From assembly GCA_019637685.1 (NCBI GenBank), contig JAHBVF010000008.1, forward strand, positions 124,001-188,000: a stretch of 64,000 nucleotides of DNA, read 5' to 3'. The DNA comes from Caldilineaceae bacterium. Lineage in GTDB: Bacteria; Chloroflexota; Anaerolineae; Caldilineales; Caldilineaceae. The translations under genes were made by a program, and so were the position numbers. This document shows positions 41,335 to 50,650 of the stretch, piece by piece; position 1 is the stretch's first letter; each line of letters begins with the position of its first letter. Below the pieces are notes generated by a model. That model saw only the letters and a program-made list of their open reading frames with translations, was not told the origin of the DNA and made no database searches.

Positions 41335-42651
41335 GTGTCTACAATTTCTGGAACCGTTCGGACGATAATTCTACTGGCTGCCCTGCTGCTCACGGGCTGT
41401 GCAACCCTGCCGCCACCGCCGGTGGCTGGCTCCGCACATCCGGTCAGCGCTGAATCCACTGACAAAGCAGTCCCCACCGATTCCGCGGCCCTGCTGAATG
41501 TGGAATGGCAATTGGTTGAAATTCGTCCTTCTGGGGACAGCCCGCTGGTGGTGGAAGGCCCTGGAAAATATACGCTGCAATTTGCAGACGACGGCACAGT
41601 TGGCGGTCAGTTGGACTGCAATTTCCTGTCGGGCACGTACACGCTGGACGGGGATAAACTGGCCTTTGGCCCTATTGCATCGACAATGGCCTTCTGCCCA
41701 GAGGATGGCATCCTCTCCACCTACAGCGAGGCCCTGAACAGCGCAAATTCCTACGCCATTGCTGACGATCAACTGCACATCGGCTACGGGGATGCGGCAG
41801 GCGTGCTCGTCTACGCGCCGACCCTGAACGAACAACTGCCTGTTGGCGCGGTCTGGCATCTGCAAGCCATCCAAATGATGAACGACGAAGTATTCACGCC
41901 CGGACAGACAGATGCCTACACACTGGAACTGTCCGCGGATGGCACAGCGGGCGGGCAGGTTGACTGCAATCAGTTCAGCGGCAGCTACTCCCTGGATGGC
42001 TCTGCGCTCACATTCGGGCCGTTGAGTTCAACCCGGGCCATGTGTGCCGAAGGATCGCTCTACGACCGCTATATGCAGGGGCTGGGCGATGCCAACTCTT
42101 TTGTCCTGCAAGGCGGCCATCTTTTCGTGGCCTTTGGCCCGGACGCAGGCATTATGGAATTTGCTCTGGCCGCGGATAGCGCCAGCACGGCGGGTGTGAC
42201 CGAAGCCGATCTGGCGAATGGAACGTACGCGGGCATCTATGACGAGCCAGTGCAACTGACCGATGGCGCGTTTGCCGGCGAACCCTTCGTGGCCGGTGGC
42301 GCGTCCCGCCCCACGGTGACACTTGTGCCGGACACAATTGCCCTGGGCGATCTGAACGGCGACGGTGTGGCGGATGGTGTGGCTGTGCTGGTGGATGATT
42401 CTGGCGGCAGCGGAAGTTTCGTCTATCTGGCCGCGCTGCTGGCTGGCACGGATACCACGGACCAGGGTGCTACCCTTCTGTTGGGCGATCGGGTGCGGAT
42501 AGAGTCCGTGGCGATTGTCGACGGACAGATTGATGTGGTGGCGGCAACCTTTGCGGACAGCGATCCGATGTGTTGCCCCAGCCTGCGCACCCATTTTGTC
42601 TATGGGTTGCAGGCTGGCGCGCTGGTGGAGCTTTCTGCCGAAAAGTTGTAA
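41335..42651 (+). CDS. Lipoprotein with two META/HslJ-like domains
   Basis: 438 residues from GTG 41335 with AAAAGGAG seven bases upstream. The signal peptide ends in LTGC (C22). Two copies of a META-type domain follow: W.L..I at each start, LQF..DGT.GGQ(L/V)DCN.(L/F)SG.Y.LDG..L.FGP..ST.A.C, about residues 57-160 and 170-270. The C-terminal third has LGDLNGDGVADGVAV, an EF-hand-like or dockerin-like calcium loop. META domains are often secreted and linked to stress or adhesion; the function is open. Confidence 0.8.
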   Translation: MSTISGTVRTIILLAALLLTGCATLPPPPVAGSAHPVSAESTDKAVPTDSAALLNVEWQLVEIRPSGDSPLVVEGPGKYTLQFADDGTVGGQLDCNFLSGTYTLDGDKLAFGPIASTMAFCPEDGILSTYSEALNSANSYAIADDQLHIGYGDAAGVLVYAPTLNEQLPVGAVWHLQAIQMMNDEVFTPGQTDAYTLELSADGTAGGQVDCNQFSGSYSLDGSALTFGPLSSTRAMCAEGSLYDRYMQGLGDANSFVLQGGHLFVAFGPDAGIMEFALAADSASTAGVTEADLANGTYAGIYDEPVQLTDGAFAGEPFVAGGASRPTVTLVPDTIALGDLNGDGVADGVAVLVDDSGGSGSFVYLAALLAGTDTTDQGATLLLGDRVRIESVAIVDGQIDVVAATFADSDPMCCPSLRTHFVYGLQAGALVELSAEKL

Positions 42652-42683
42652 AATAGATGGGCTGATTGTATCTCAGACGACCC

Positions 42684-42717
42684 CAGAAGGGAGAAACGGC
42701 AGCGTTTCTCCCTTCTG
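42684..42717. terminator. Hairpin between lipoprotein and membrane-protein genes
   Basis: CAGAAGGGAGAAACG pairs perfectly with CGTTTCTCCCTTCTG around a four-base loop. No T-run follows, so it could be a weak terminator or an RNA-stability hairpin. Confidence 0.5.
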
Positions 42718-42740
42718 CGCGCTATTCGCGGAGCCACCCC

Positions 42741-43175
42741 ATGACAATCCTGGAATTTCTGGCAATCACAGCCCTGGGTATTGTCGGCCTCTTCTCCCTG
42801 ATTCTGGGCAGCGTCCACTTCTTCTTCCCCAAACTGCTCGACTTTGAAAACGCTATCCCCAAAGAAGGCCCACCCCTCGTTCCCTTCCGCCTGGGGCCGA
42901 TTCGATACGCCACCAAACGCAGTGATGTTCACGGCATCGGTTGGGTGATGAACCACGCGGCCAGCTATGTGCTGGTCAGCATCGGTCTCTTCGATCTGGC
43001 GGCATTCTGGTGGCTGGGTACAACAGCCGGGCGCTGGCTGTCGCTGTGGATTGGGGTGTGGTGGCTGCTGCGGGCGGCCAGCCAGTCCTACCTGGGCAAA
43101 CGCAGGGGAGATCGGTGGATTGGGGCCGGTTTCGCGTTATTGGTGATAGTTCAGGCCATTGGCTTTGTGGTATAA
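42741..43175 (+). CDS. Small membrane protein, unknown function
   Basis: 144 residues from ATG 42741 with GGAG seven bases upstream. Four hydrophobic segments are visible: about 3-24, 70-88, 95-113 and 124-143. The loop after segment 1 contains HFFFPKLLDFENAIPKEGPP, and RRGDRW precedes segment 4. I do not recognise a family. The gene ends inside the -10 region of the kinase promoter that follows. Confidence 0.7.
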   Translation: MTILEFLAITALGIVGLFSLILGSVHFFFPKLLDFENAIPKEGPPLVPFRLGPIRYATKRSDVHGIGWVMNHAASYVLVSIGLFDLAAFWWLGTTAGRWLSLWIGVWWLLRAASQSYLGKRRGDRWIGAGFALLVIVQAIGFVV

Positions 43176-43176
43176 T
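43168..43176 (+). promoter_or_regulatory. Extended -10 promoter of the signalling genes
   Basis: TGGTATAAT, a perfect -10 hexamer with the TGn extension, overlaps the end of the membrane-protein gene 39 bases before the kinase start. The -35 position is weak (AGTTCA at 43148), as is usual for extended -10 promoters. Confidence 0.5.
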
Positions 43177-43214
43177 CGCGTATGTCCATTTGATAAAATC
43201 GTAAGGAGTACAGG

Positions 43215-45686
43215 ATGCTTGCTGCTCAGACGGGCGTTGGAGAGGACGAACGCGGGAGCAAGGATGTTGCACGGAGCGACGCCGGCTGCCGCTACCGGCA
43301 ACTCTTTGATACCAGCCCAGATGCCCTTTTTGTGTTGGATGTACACGGGCGGATTCTTGAATGCAACCGCGTGGCCGAACAGCGATACGGCTACACGCGA
43401 CAGGAATTGCTGACAATGTCCGCGCTGGATTTGTCCGCACCCGATCTGCGCGACGGTATTGCTGATCGCATTCAGGCCACGCTGCGCGCTGGTGATAACT
43501 TTGAGTGGCGTCACTGCCTGAAGAACGGCCAGGAGATTGATGTGGAGGTCCGGGCCGTACCCATCCAACTGGAACAGCAGCCCTGTATTTTTGCCAATGT
43601 GCGGGACATCACCCATCAAAAGGAAAAGGAGAGTCAGTTTTCCAATACGCAAGAGCGAACACTGCTGGCGATCCAATCAGCAAATGTGGGGCTGTGGGAC
43701 TGGGACTTGTCCACAAATCAGATATACTTCTCCCCCGCGTGGAAATCTCAGATCGGCTACCAGACGGACGAAATCGACGATGATTTTGCCGAATGGGAAA
43801 GCCGGGTGCATCCCGATGATGTAGAGGGTGCGCTCTCGATAACCCGTGCATATCTGGCAGCGCCCTGGCCCAACTTTGCCAACGAATTTCGTCTGCGCCA
43901 CAAGGACGGTTCCTATCGTTGGATTCTGGCCCAGGCTTCGCTGCAATATGACACATCAGGCAAACCGGCGCGTATGCTGGGTTCGCATATTGATATTACA
44001 GAGCGCAAAAGCGAAGAAGCAGAACGGAACCGTTTGTGGCATATACTCGAGGCCAGCCTCAATGAAATTTATATCTTTGCCACGGATACCCTGCGTTTTA
44101 TCTTTGTCAACGCGGGCGCACAGAACAACCTGGGCTACGATGTAGAAACCCTGGGCACGATGACCATGCTGGATATCAAACCGGGATTCACCTACGAACT
44201 GTTCCAGGAAGTGGTGGCCCCCCTGTTGACCGGGGAACAGGAGGAGCACGTTTTTCAAGCTGTGCATCGCCGTGCCAACGGCACACTCTATCCTGTGGAG
44301 GCGCATCTGCAACTGGTGGAACGGGCGGGTGAGCGGGTATTCCTTGCCATTGTTCTCGACATCACCGCTCGCAAACAGGCAGAAAAACAGTTGCAGATTG
44401 AGGCAAACCGCACCAGTTCGCTGCTGCAGGTAGCCTCTCGCCTGAACAAAGAGCGGGGTTTGGAAGGCGTGATGACTGCCCTGTGTGAGGAGACCGCCCG
44501 CATATTGCAGACGCCATCGGTTCTGTTGAGCTTGGAGGATAACGAACAGGGACACTTTGATTTCCGCTGGAGCTATGGCCTGCCCCATGAATTCCGGCAG
44601 CGCCTGGAGCCAACGCCGGTCGAATCTGTCATGGCCTCAGAGCTTCCACCCCTCTTGGCCCCGCTGGTAATCAGTGTGGATCAAGGCCCACCCTCGGCCA
44701 ATCGAAGCCTTTTCGAGGAGTATAACATTCATACGGTTGTGATTGCCTTTCTGGTTCGCGAAGGCCGGCTAATCGGGGCGATACTCGTCAATGTGACAGA
44801 GGAAGATCGCACATTCAGCCAGGAAGAATTGAATCTGCTCCAGGGAATTGCCGACCAGGCTGCCCAGGCTATCCAGAATGCTCAATTGCTTGTCCAATCC
44901 CAGCGCCACGCAGCCGAGCTGGAGGAGCGTGTGGAGAGAAGGACCGCGGAGCTTGCCGTTGCCAAAGAGCAGGCCGAGGCCGCGGATCGACTCAAATCCG
45001 CGTTTTTGGCCACGATGTCCCACGAACTGCGCACGCCGTTGAATTCGATCATCGGCTTCTCCGGTATTTTGCTCCAACACCTGGCTGGTCCACTCAACAC
45101 AGAACAGACCAAGCAATTGGGTATGGTGCGCAGGAGCGCTCGCCACCTGCTCAATCTGATCAACGACGTTCTGGATATCTCCAAAATTGAAGCGGGCGAA
45201 CTGGAAATTGTCCACGCGCCTTTTGCCATGGACGGAGTGATTGCCAATGTAATGGCAACGATTGGGCCTGTGGCCGAGGCAAAAGGACTGGATGTCACCG
45301 CGGCCATTGGTCCCGGCATCGGACAGATCGTCAGTGACGAGCGTCGGGTTACCCAAGTCCTCATCAACCTGCTGGGCAACGCTGTCAAGTTTACCGAATC
45401 TGGTGAGATACACGTGAACTGCCGCAAAGAGGACAATCATCTGGTGACGTCGGTCAGTGATACAGGGCCTGGCATTGCAAGGGCCAATATGGACAGGCTC
45501 TTTCGTCCGTTCCAGCAGATTGAAAATGGACTGGACCGTCGCCACGATGGGACGGGGCTGGGCCTTTCCATCTGTAAACGGCTGGTGGAACTCCTGGGTG
45601 GAACAATTGACGTCCAGAGCGAAGTAGGCGATGGATCTGTTTTTACATTTTATTTACCCTTTCTTTCTGACGACGGGATGGGGTAA
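43215..45686 (+). CDS. Soluble PAS-PAS-PAS-GAF histidine kinase
   Basis: 823 residues, AAGGAG seven bases before ATG. Three PAS domains occupy about 25-135, 145-265 and 275-395; the second ends in SYRWILAQASLQYD...GSHIDITERK, the PAS-PAC form. A GAF domain (405-560), a coiled coil (565-595), HisKA with phospho-acceptor H603 in SHELRTPLN, and HATPase_c with DTGPGI and GTGLGLSI follow. There are no membrane segments, so it senses a cytoplasmic signal such as redox state, oxygen or a small ligand. Its likely partner is the single-domain response regulator 217 bases downstream; a MITE copy lies between them. Confidence 0.92.
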   Translation: MLAAQTGVGEDERGSKDVARSDAGCRYRQLFDTSPDALFVLDVHGRILECNRVAEQRYGYTRQELLTMSALDLSAPDLRDGIADRIQATLRAGDNFEWRHCLKNGQEIDVEVRAVPIQLEQQPCIFANVRDITHQKEKESQFSNTQERTLLAIQSANVGLWDWDLSTNQIYFSPAWKSQIGYQTDEIDDDFAEWESRVHPDDVEGALSITRAYLAAPWPNFANEFRLRHKDGSYRWILAQASLQYDTSGKPARMLGSHIDITERKSEEAERNRLWHILEASLNEIYIFATDTLRFIFVNAGAQNNLGYDVETLGTMTMLDIKPGFTYELFQEVVAPLLTGEQEEHVFQAVHRRANGTLYPVEAHLQLVERAGERVFLAIVLDITARKQAEKQLQIEANRTSSLLQVASRLNKERGLEGVMTALCEETARILQTPSVLLSLEDNEQGHFDFRWSYGLPHEFRQRLEPTPVESVMASELPPLLAPLVISVDQGPPSANRSLFEEYNIHTVVIAFLVREGRLIGAILVNVTEEDRTFSQEELNLLQGIADQAAQAIQNAQLLVQSQRHAAELEERVERRTAELAVAKEQAEAADRLKSAFLATMSHELRTPLNSIIGFSGILLQHLAGPLNTEQTKQLGMVRRSARHLLNLINDVLDISKIEAGELEIVHAPFAMDGVIANVMATIGPVAEAKGLDVTAAIGPGIGQIVSDERRVTQVLINLLGNAVKFTESGEIHVNCRKEDNHLVTSVSDTGPGIARANMDRLFRPFQQIENGLDRRHDGTGLGLSICKRLVELLGGTIDVQSEVGDGSVFTFYLPFLSDDGMG

Positions 45687-45725
45687 GCTTTCCTCTCCGC
45701 AGGGTGTCTTTCTACACTAAAATAT

Positions 45726-45858
45726 GAGTCCACTGCAAAAAGGTCAATTTCTCCCGCGGAGACGCGGGGCCGCAGAGGATTTCAGGAGAGAATCCTTCTT
45801 TATTATCAGCGTTTATCAGTGTCTATCAGTGGCCCAAAAGGCTTTTTGCAGTAGAGTC
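45726..45858. repeat. MITE-like repeat family A, copy 3 (133 bp) with AAATAT flanks
   Basis: Ends GAGTCCACTGCAAAAAGG and GGCTTTTTGCAGTAGAGTC are inverted. The interior is nearly the same as copy 1. Flanks read AAATAT on both sides (45720-45725 and 45859-45864), a likely target duplication. It is inserted between the kinase and response regulator genes. Confidence 0.75.
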
Positions 45859-45902
45859 AAATATAGGACCACCACACTTGCCTGATCTGGAGAATGCAAA
45901 TA

Positions 45903-46265
45903 ATGTCTGCTAAAATTCTTCTTATTGAAGACAATGAACAGAACCTCTACCTCCTTACCTTTTTGCTGGAACAAAATGGCTTCCAGGTTGTCCAGGCCCA
46001 GGACGGTGCCGTTGGCATTGAAATGGCTGCGCGTGAAGCGCCGGATCTGATTCTTCTGGATATGCAATTGCCCAAAATGGATGGCTATTGCGTGGCGCGC
46101 ACATTACGGCAGATAGAACAATTGAACCCAGTGCCAATTGTCGCGGTGACATCCTATGCAATGGCGGGGGATAAGGAGCGGGGCCTGGCCGCGGGCTGCA
46201 ACGGATACATCGAAAAACCGATCAACCCCGACACATTTGTCGCCCAGATCCGGGAGCATTTGTAA
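45903..46265 (+). CDS. Single-domain response regulator (CheY/DivK-like)
   Basis: 120 residues from ATG 45903, with GGAG ten bases upstream; an ATG three codons earlier is too close to that site. The receiver domain is complete: acidic D10, phospho-acceptor D53 in LLDMQLPKMDG, T83 in AVTSYAM and K105 in IEKPI. With no output domain it must act by protein contact or phosphotransfer. It lies between two histidine kinase genes, so it can serve as a shuttle between them. Confidence 0.92.
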   Translation: MSAKILLIEDNEQNLYLLTFLLEQNGFQVVQAQDGAVGIEMAAREAPDLILLDMQLPKMDGYCVARTLRQIEQLNPVPIVAVTSYAMAGDKERGLAAGCNGYIEKPINPDTFVAQIREHL

Positions 46266-46322
46266 CGCGTACACAAATCGCCAGCGCCGTCGCCTCCCCC
46301 TCCCGCACTGAAAACAGGTGAC

Positions 46323-48092
46323 ATGACACACATACTCGTTGTGGAAGATACAATAGAAAGTAGCTATGTCTTGGAGTCGCTCCTGCGTGGACATGGCTAT
46401 ACAGTCGATGTAACGACCAATGGCAGAGATGCCTTGAAAATAGCCCGGGCCAGAGCGCCAGATTTGGTCATCTCGGACATCTTGATGCCGGTGATGGACG
46501 GCTTTACCTTTTGTCGCCAGTGGATGCAGGACTCTATGCTGCGCGACATTCCCTTTATCTTCTATTCGGCCATCTACACCGATGCCGAGGACGTCAAGTT
46601 CGGCCTGGAACTGGGCGCGCGACGCTTTGTGCTCAAGCCCACGGAGCCGGAGGAGTTCATGAACGTCGTCTTGGAGGTGCTGGCTGAATACGAATCGGGC
46701 ACTCTGCCCCCAGCCAGGCCTGTATTGAAGGAGGAACCCCTCTACCTGAAGGTCTACAACAAGCGGCTGATCAGTCAGTTGGAGCAAAAGATGCTTCAGT
46801 TGGAGGCCGCCAATCGTCGTCTGCACAGCCTCTTTGAAGTCAGCACCCGGCTTTCCCTTATCCAGTCTGAGGAGTATCTGGTTAAGCAAGCGTTGACGGT
46901 CATCACCAATGTGATGGGCTACAGCAGTTCCCACTACTTTGCCTTTGAAGCCGACGGGAAATTGCTGCGTTTTCGCACAGCCGTGGGTGATAACAATGAG
47001 CGTTTTGAAGCTACCTTCGCGTCCATGAGCCTACAGCTGGACGAAGCCCGCGGCCTGGTCGGATTGGTTGCTTCCCAAGCGGAACCCATGATAATCAATG
47101 ACGTCTCCACCGAACCCAATTGGATCGTCGCGGATCCGTCCATCCGCTCCGCTCTGCTGGTCCCGGTGATCCACGACGGCAATTTGTACGGTGTCTGCAC
47201 TTTTGTCAGCAACCGGATCGACGCCTTCTCTGTTGAGGACTTGCAAAATGCCAGAATTCTGACAAACACACTGGCCATTGCCATTGAAAATGGGCTGCTC
47301 TATCAACAGCAGCAGGAGACGCTGACCCACCTGGAAGATATTGTGGCCGCGCGTACAGAGGAATTGGCTGTGGCCCTGGAACAGGCGCAAGCCGCCGATC
47401 GGATGAAAAGCCAGTTTGTCTCTGACATCAATCACGAACTGCGTACACCGCTGACCAGCATCGGTCTTTATCTCCATTTGCTGCCGCGGGTGAGTGAGGA
47501 ACGCCGGGGCAAAATTATTGCTACAATGAAGCGCGAGGCGGGTCTTTTGCAGGAGATGATCGAGAAATTGCTCGATCTCTCCCGCTTTGATCTGGGCCAG
47601 ATTCCGGATGCTTATAGCACATTCCGTCTGGAAGAAATCGTCCAACAACTGCTGGACGATCGGGGCCACCTGGCTGTGGACAAAGGGCTGGCGCTGACCT
47701 TTACCCCGTCAACGCCTGTCCCGCCCGTGTCTGGGAATCAGAAGCTGCTCTATCAGGCGCTCACCAACTTGCTGGCAAATGCCCTGAACTATACCGAATC
47801 CGGCCAGATTACGCTGGAGTGTGCGGCCCTGGAGGCCGACGGAGAGCGCTGGTCTACGGTCTCTATTGCCGACACAGGGGCTGGCATCGCGCCGGAGGAT
47901 CAGGCACACCTCTTCGAGCGCTTCTATCGGGGCGGGGCTGCCCGTGAAAGTGGCGTGCCCGGCACAGGTCTTGGCCTGGCCATCTGCAAGGAAATTCTCA
48001 CCCGGCATAAGGGCAAAATAACCGTGGAAAGCACGCCGGGGCAGGGCAGTACATTCACCATCTGGCTGCCACAGAGCGTTTCCGCCAGGTAG
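46323..48092 (+). CDS. REC-GAF-HisKA-HATPase hybrid histidine kinase
   Basis: 589 residues. An N-terminal receiver domain (phospho-acceptor D52 in ISDILMPVMDG) is followed by a coiled coil, a GAF domain (about 165-325), HisKA with H371 in INHELRTPLTS, and HATPase_c ending in DTGAGI, GTGLGLAI and STFTIWLP. Having the receiver at the N-terminus means the kinase is itself controlled by phosphorylation. It is soluble. AGGTGA precedes ATG 46323, 57 bases after the response regulator. It ends before a strong terminator. Confidence 0.92.
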   Translation: MTHILVVEDTIESSYVLESLLRGHGYTVDVTTNGRDALKIARARAPDLVISDILMPVMDGFTFCRQWMQDSMLRDIPFIFYSAIYTDAEDVKFGLELGARRFVLKPTEPEEFMNVVLEVLAEYESGTLPPARPVLKEEPLYLKVYNKRLISQLEQKMLQLEAANRRLHSLFEVSTRLSLIQSEEYLVKQALTVITNVMGYSSSHYFAFEADGKLLRFRTAVGDNNERFEATFASMSLQLDEARGLVGLVASQAEPMIINDVSTEPNWIVADPSIRSALLVPVIHDGNLYGVCTFVSNRIDAFSVEDLQNARILTNTLAIAIENGLLYQQQQETLTHLEDIVAARTEELAVALEQAQAADRMKSQFVSDINHELRTPLTSIGLYLHLLPRVSEERRGKIIATMKREAGLLQEMIEKLLDLSRFDLGQIPDAYSTFRLEEIVQQLLDDRGHLAVDKGLALTFTPSTPVPPVSGNQKLLYQALTNLLANALNYTESGQITLECAALEADGERWSTVSIADTGAGIAPEDQAHLFERFYRGGAARESGVPGTGLGLAICKEILTRHKGKITVESTPGQGSTFTIWLPQSVSAR

Positions 48093-48160
48093 CCAGATGG
48101 ATGTTTTCGTTGTGCTTGTCTCTACGAAAGGTTTTCTGGAAAATATTTCTCTGAAAACCA

Positions 48161-48196
48161 AAGGAGCGCTCCCCCTGAAGAGAGCGCTCCTTTTTT
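48161..48196. terminator. Strong bidirectional terminator
   Basis: Arms AAGGAGCGCTC (48161-48171) and GAGCGCTCCTT (48182-48192) with a ten-base loop, followed by TTTTTT on the plus strand and TTTGGTTTT on the minus. It lies between the convergent kinase and DHDPS-family genes. Confidence 0.88.
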
Positions 48197-48238
48197 GTGG
48201 CGATAGCCGCTGGCGGGGCGGTTCGTCTGGCTGCCGGT

Positions 48239-49195
48239 CTAGTGAAATTCGGCCAATCCAGCAATGGCCTGTTTCACTTCTGCCGCCACTTCCTTCGGCA
48301 CGCGTGGGTTGAAGGGCGCGCCCTCGCCCCCGTCGATATCGCTGAAGCCGCTCAGATGCATGGCTTCCACCACCGCGGAGTAGTTGTAGACCCGGTTGTT
48401 GCGGAAGCGGATGTCTTCCAACGCGCTGATGGCCTGCTCCACGCGGGAAGATTCGGCAAAGTCGCCGGCCCGCTGCGCGTTGTTGATGGCGTCGGACGCC
48501 CTGGCATAGGCCACGGCAATGCCCGACGTGTGGCCCTTTGTGCCCAACTTGGCCGCCTCTGTGCTGCGGTCTCCAATGCCCCAAATGATCAGCCCGTTGT
48601 CGCCCACTTTTTTGAGCAGTGGATTCACATCCTCTATTCCCGTGCCCACCTTCACGCCGATCCACTCCTCCGAATCCCGGAAGAGCTTCACCACTGAATC
48701 CATCTCTTTGGCCTGCTTGAAGTAATAGATGAAACGAGCGCCGAAACGATCGCCCATCTCTTCGCCCAAAGCCATATATTCCGTATAGATGCCTGCCGGG
48801 TCATAGACGCCGCCCAGGGGCATAATCAGATAGCAGTCCGGCGGGCGTTGCAGCGTGGCCAGTTCGGCAATCAGCTTGCGCGCATCGCTCAGCGGATTGG
48901 GCACAATCCCGGCCATATAAACGCCTTCATCGCCCATTGTGCGGGTCGTGGCGTCCACAACTTTCACCTGTTCGGCGATGCCCATGTGATGCACCGGACT
49001 GGTCCCCGCGATGGAGACGACCCGGGGCCGGTTGTTGTCCTGGCTGTTGGAAGCCATAAGATAGCGCACATTTTTGGCGTGGGCGTCGTAGTCGATCTGC
49101 CCATTGCGATAGGGGACTACCGGAATGGCGGTTACGCCTTCCAGGGCAGCCAACACAGCATCTGTGCTCAATTGAGGGCGGATGGCAAGTGTCAT
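48239..49195 (-). CDS. Dihydrodipicolinate synthase-family lyase/aldolase
   Basis: 318 residues from ATG 49195 with AAGGAGA six bases upstream. It has the TIM-barrel plan of PF00701: TAIPVVPYRNGQIDYDAHAKNVRYL at the start, a SIAGTSPVHHM loop, the tyrosine in RFIYYFKQ and the probable Schiff-base lysine in WIGVKVGTG near 174. The common GT(T/S)GE phosphate/carboxyl loop is replaced by AGTSPVH, arguing against lysine biosynthesis. It may be a keto-acid aldolase or dehydratase. It is 108 bases after the enolase-family gene on the same strand, a frequent sugar-acid pairing. Confidence 0.85.
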   Translation of the reverse strand: MTLAIRPQLSTDAVLAALEGVTAIPVVPYRNGQIDYDAHAKNVRYLMASNSQDNNRPRVVSIAGTSPVHHMGIAEQVKVVDATTRTMGDEGVYMAGIVPNPLSDARKLIAELATLQRPPDCYLIMPLGGVYDPAGIYTEYMALGEEMGDRFGARFIYYFKQAKEMDSVVKLFRDSEEWIGVKVGTGIEDVNPLLKKVGDNGLIIWGIGDRSTEAAKLGTKGHTSGIAVAYARASDAINNAQRAGDFAESSRVEQAISALEDIRFRNNRVYNYSAVVEAMHLSGFSDIDGGEGAPFNPRVPKEVAAEVKQAIAGLAEFH

Positions 49196-49303
49196 TGGGT
49201 TCTCCTTCACTGGTGTCAAATTTTGCTTTCAAAAATAGGCGTCAGCCCATACACGCGCGGGCACGCAATCGCTTTCCACGCTTCGCGCATCACTTTTCAC
49301 GCA

Positions 49304-50470
49304 TCAGCCCCCATATTCTACCACGCCCACCCGATTCTTCTCTACCCACTCCCAGTTGATTTGCACACCCAGCCCCGGTCCCTGGGGAATGGGCACGTGG
49401 CCCTGGCTGTCAATGGAAGTCAGGCTGTCCTCATAATCCAGGAAAAGATTCGGTTCGTGGCTGGCCGGCGCTTTGGGATGGAGCAGCCCCATCTCGTAGT
49501 AGTTGGTGTTGCGGATGGCGGCCATACACTGGCGTTGGGCCGGGCCGGGGCCGTGAAATTCGATGTCCACACCCAGCCCTTCGCAGGCGTGGGCAATTTT
49601 TATCACACCGGTGATGCCGTCGTAGCCCACATCCCCCCGCACAAAATCCGTGGCACCGTTGACCACAAAGTCCATATGCGGCTCCAACGAGCGAATGTGC
49701 TCGGTCTGGAGCAGGGGCGTTCGGATCAGCTCTTTCAGCTTGCGGTGGGCAAACTGGGAAGTTCCCCCGTCGCGGAAGGCGTCCTCGTACCAGAAGAAGC
49801 GCTCTTCGTCGCAGGCCCAGCCCACTTTCAGCGCGTCGCCAAAGGTGTGATATTCGCAGGCCGGGTCCAGCATCAGGTCCATCTTGCCGCCCACCCGTTG
49901 CCCCACCGCGTGGACATTGGCGATCTCCTGGCGGATGGGTGCGCGGCCCCAGCCGTGGATTTTGAAGGCCGGGTAGCCCAGTTCCAGACACTGCTCGGCA
50001 AAGTCGGCGAAGGCTTCGGGCGTGGAGAGACCGCCGGGCTGGTGATCGCCGTGATAGGTGCTGGCATAGCAGGGCACGCTCTCTTTGTAGCCACCCAGCA
50101 GCTTATAGATGGGTGTATCGTAGAGCTTGCCGGCAATGTCCCACAGCGCGATGTCCACCGGGGCCAGACCGATGCGGGCAACCTGGCGCAGCGCCCGGTT
50201 CACCTCCGTATAAATGCGCTCCCGTTCCAGCGCGCTCTTGCCGATGAGAAAAGGGGCAAAACGGGCCAGGGAGGCGTAGTCGAGCGCGCTGCCCCCGGCA
50301 TATTCGCCCACAATTCCCTGATCCGTAAAGACTTTCAGAATGTAGCCACCTATGGGCACGCGGCCGCCCGGCTCATAGACCAGATTGAAGCCGTTGTAGT
50401 CGTGGCCCATATCCTTCAGGCTGGACTTCCACTGATGTACCTCAAATTTTGTGATAATTGGATCAGCCAT
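49304..50470 (-). CDS. Enolase-superfamily dehydratase/racemase (mandelate racemase type)
   Basis: 388 residues from ATG 50470, AGGAG seven bases upstream. An N-terminal capping domain and a C-terminal barrel are evident, with K-x-H in FKIHGWG near residue 172, the metal ligands in LMLDPAC and FWYEDAF, and a third acidic ligand in PLLQTEH. A His late in the barrel (IEFHGPGP) completes an acid-base pair. The family dehydrates sugar acids or racemises alpha-hydroxy acids. The keto-deoxy product of such a dehydratase would suit the DHDPS-family lyase that follows. Confidence 0.88.
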   Translation of the reverse strand: MADPIITKFEVHQWKSSLKDMGHDYNGFNLVYEPGGRVPIGGYILKVFTDQGIVGEYAGGSALDYASLARFAPFLIGKSALERERIYTEVNRALRQVARIGLAPVDIALWDIAGKLYDTPIYKLLGGYKESVPCYASTYHGDHQPGGLSTPEAFADFAEQCLELGYPAFKIHGWGRAPIRQEIANVHAVGQRVGGKMDLMLDPACEYHTFGDALKVGWACDEERFFWYEDAFRDGGTSQFAHRKLKELIRTPLLQTEHIRSLEPHMDFVVNGATDFVRGDVGYDGITGVIKIAHACEGLGVDIEFHGPGPAQRQCMAAIRNTNYYEMGLLHPKAPASHEPNLFLDYEDSLTSIDSQGHVPIPQGPGLGVQINWEWVEKNRVGVVEYGG

Positions 50471-50650
50471 TGGGGGTCTCCTGTGGGGTGGTGGTTTAGA
50501 AACAAGGCCATCAGTATAGCAGGAACGAAAGAGCGATGCGAACGCCAAAATTGGCTGGCAGATTTTTATTCCACAGATGACACAGATATTCACAGATTGA
50601 ATCTGTGTTCATCCGCGTTTATCCGCGTGAATCCGTGGCTCTCTTTCAAG

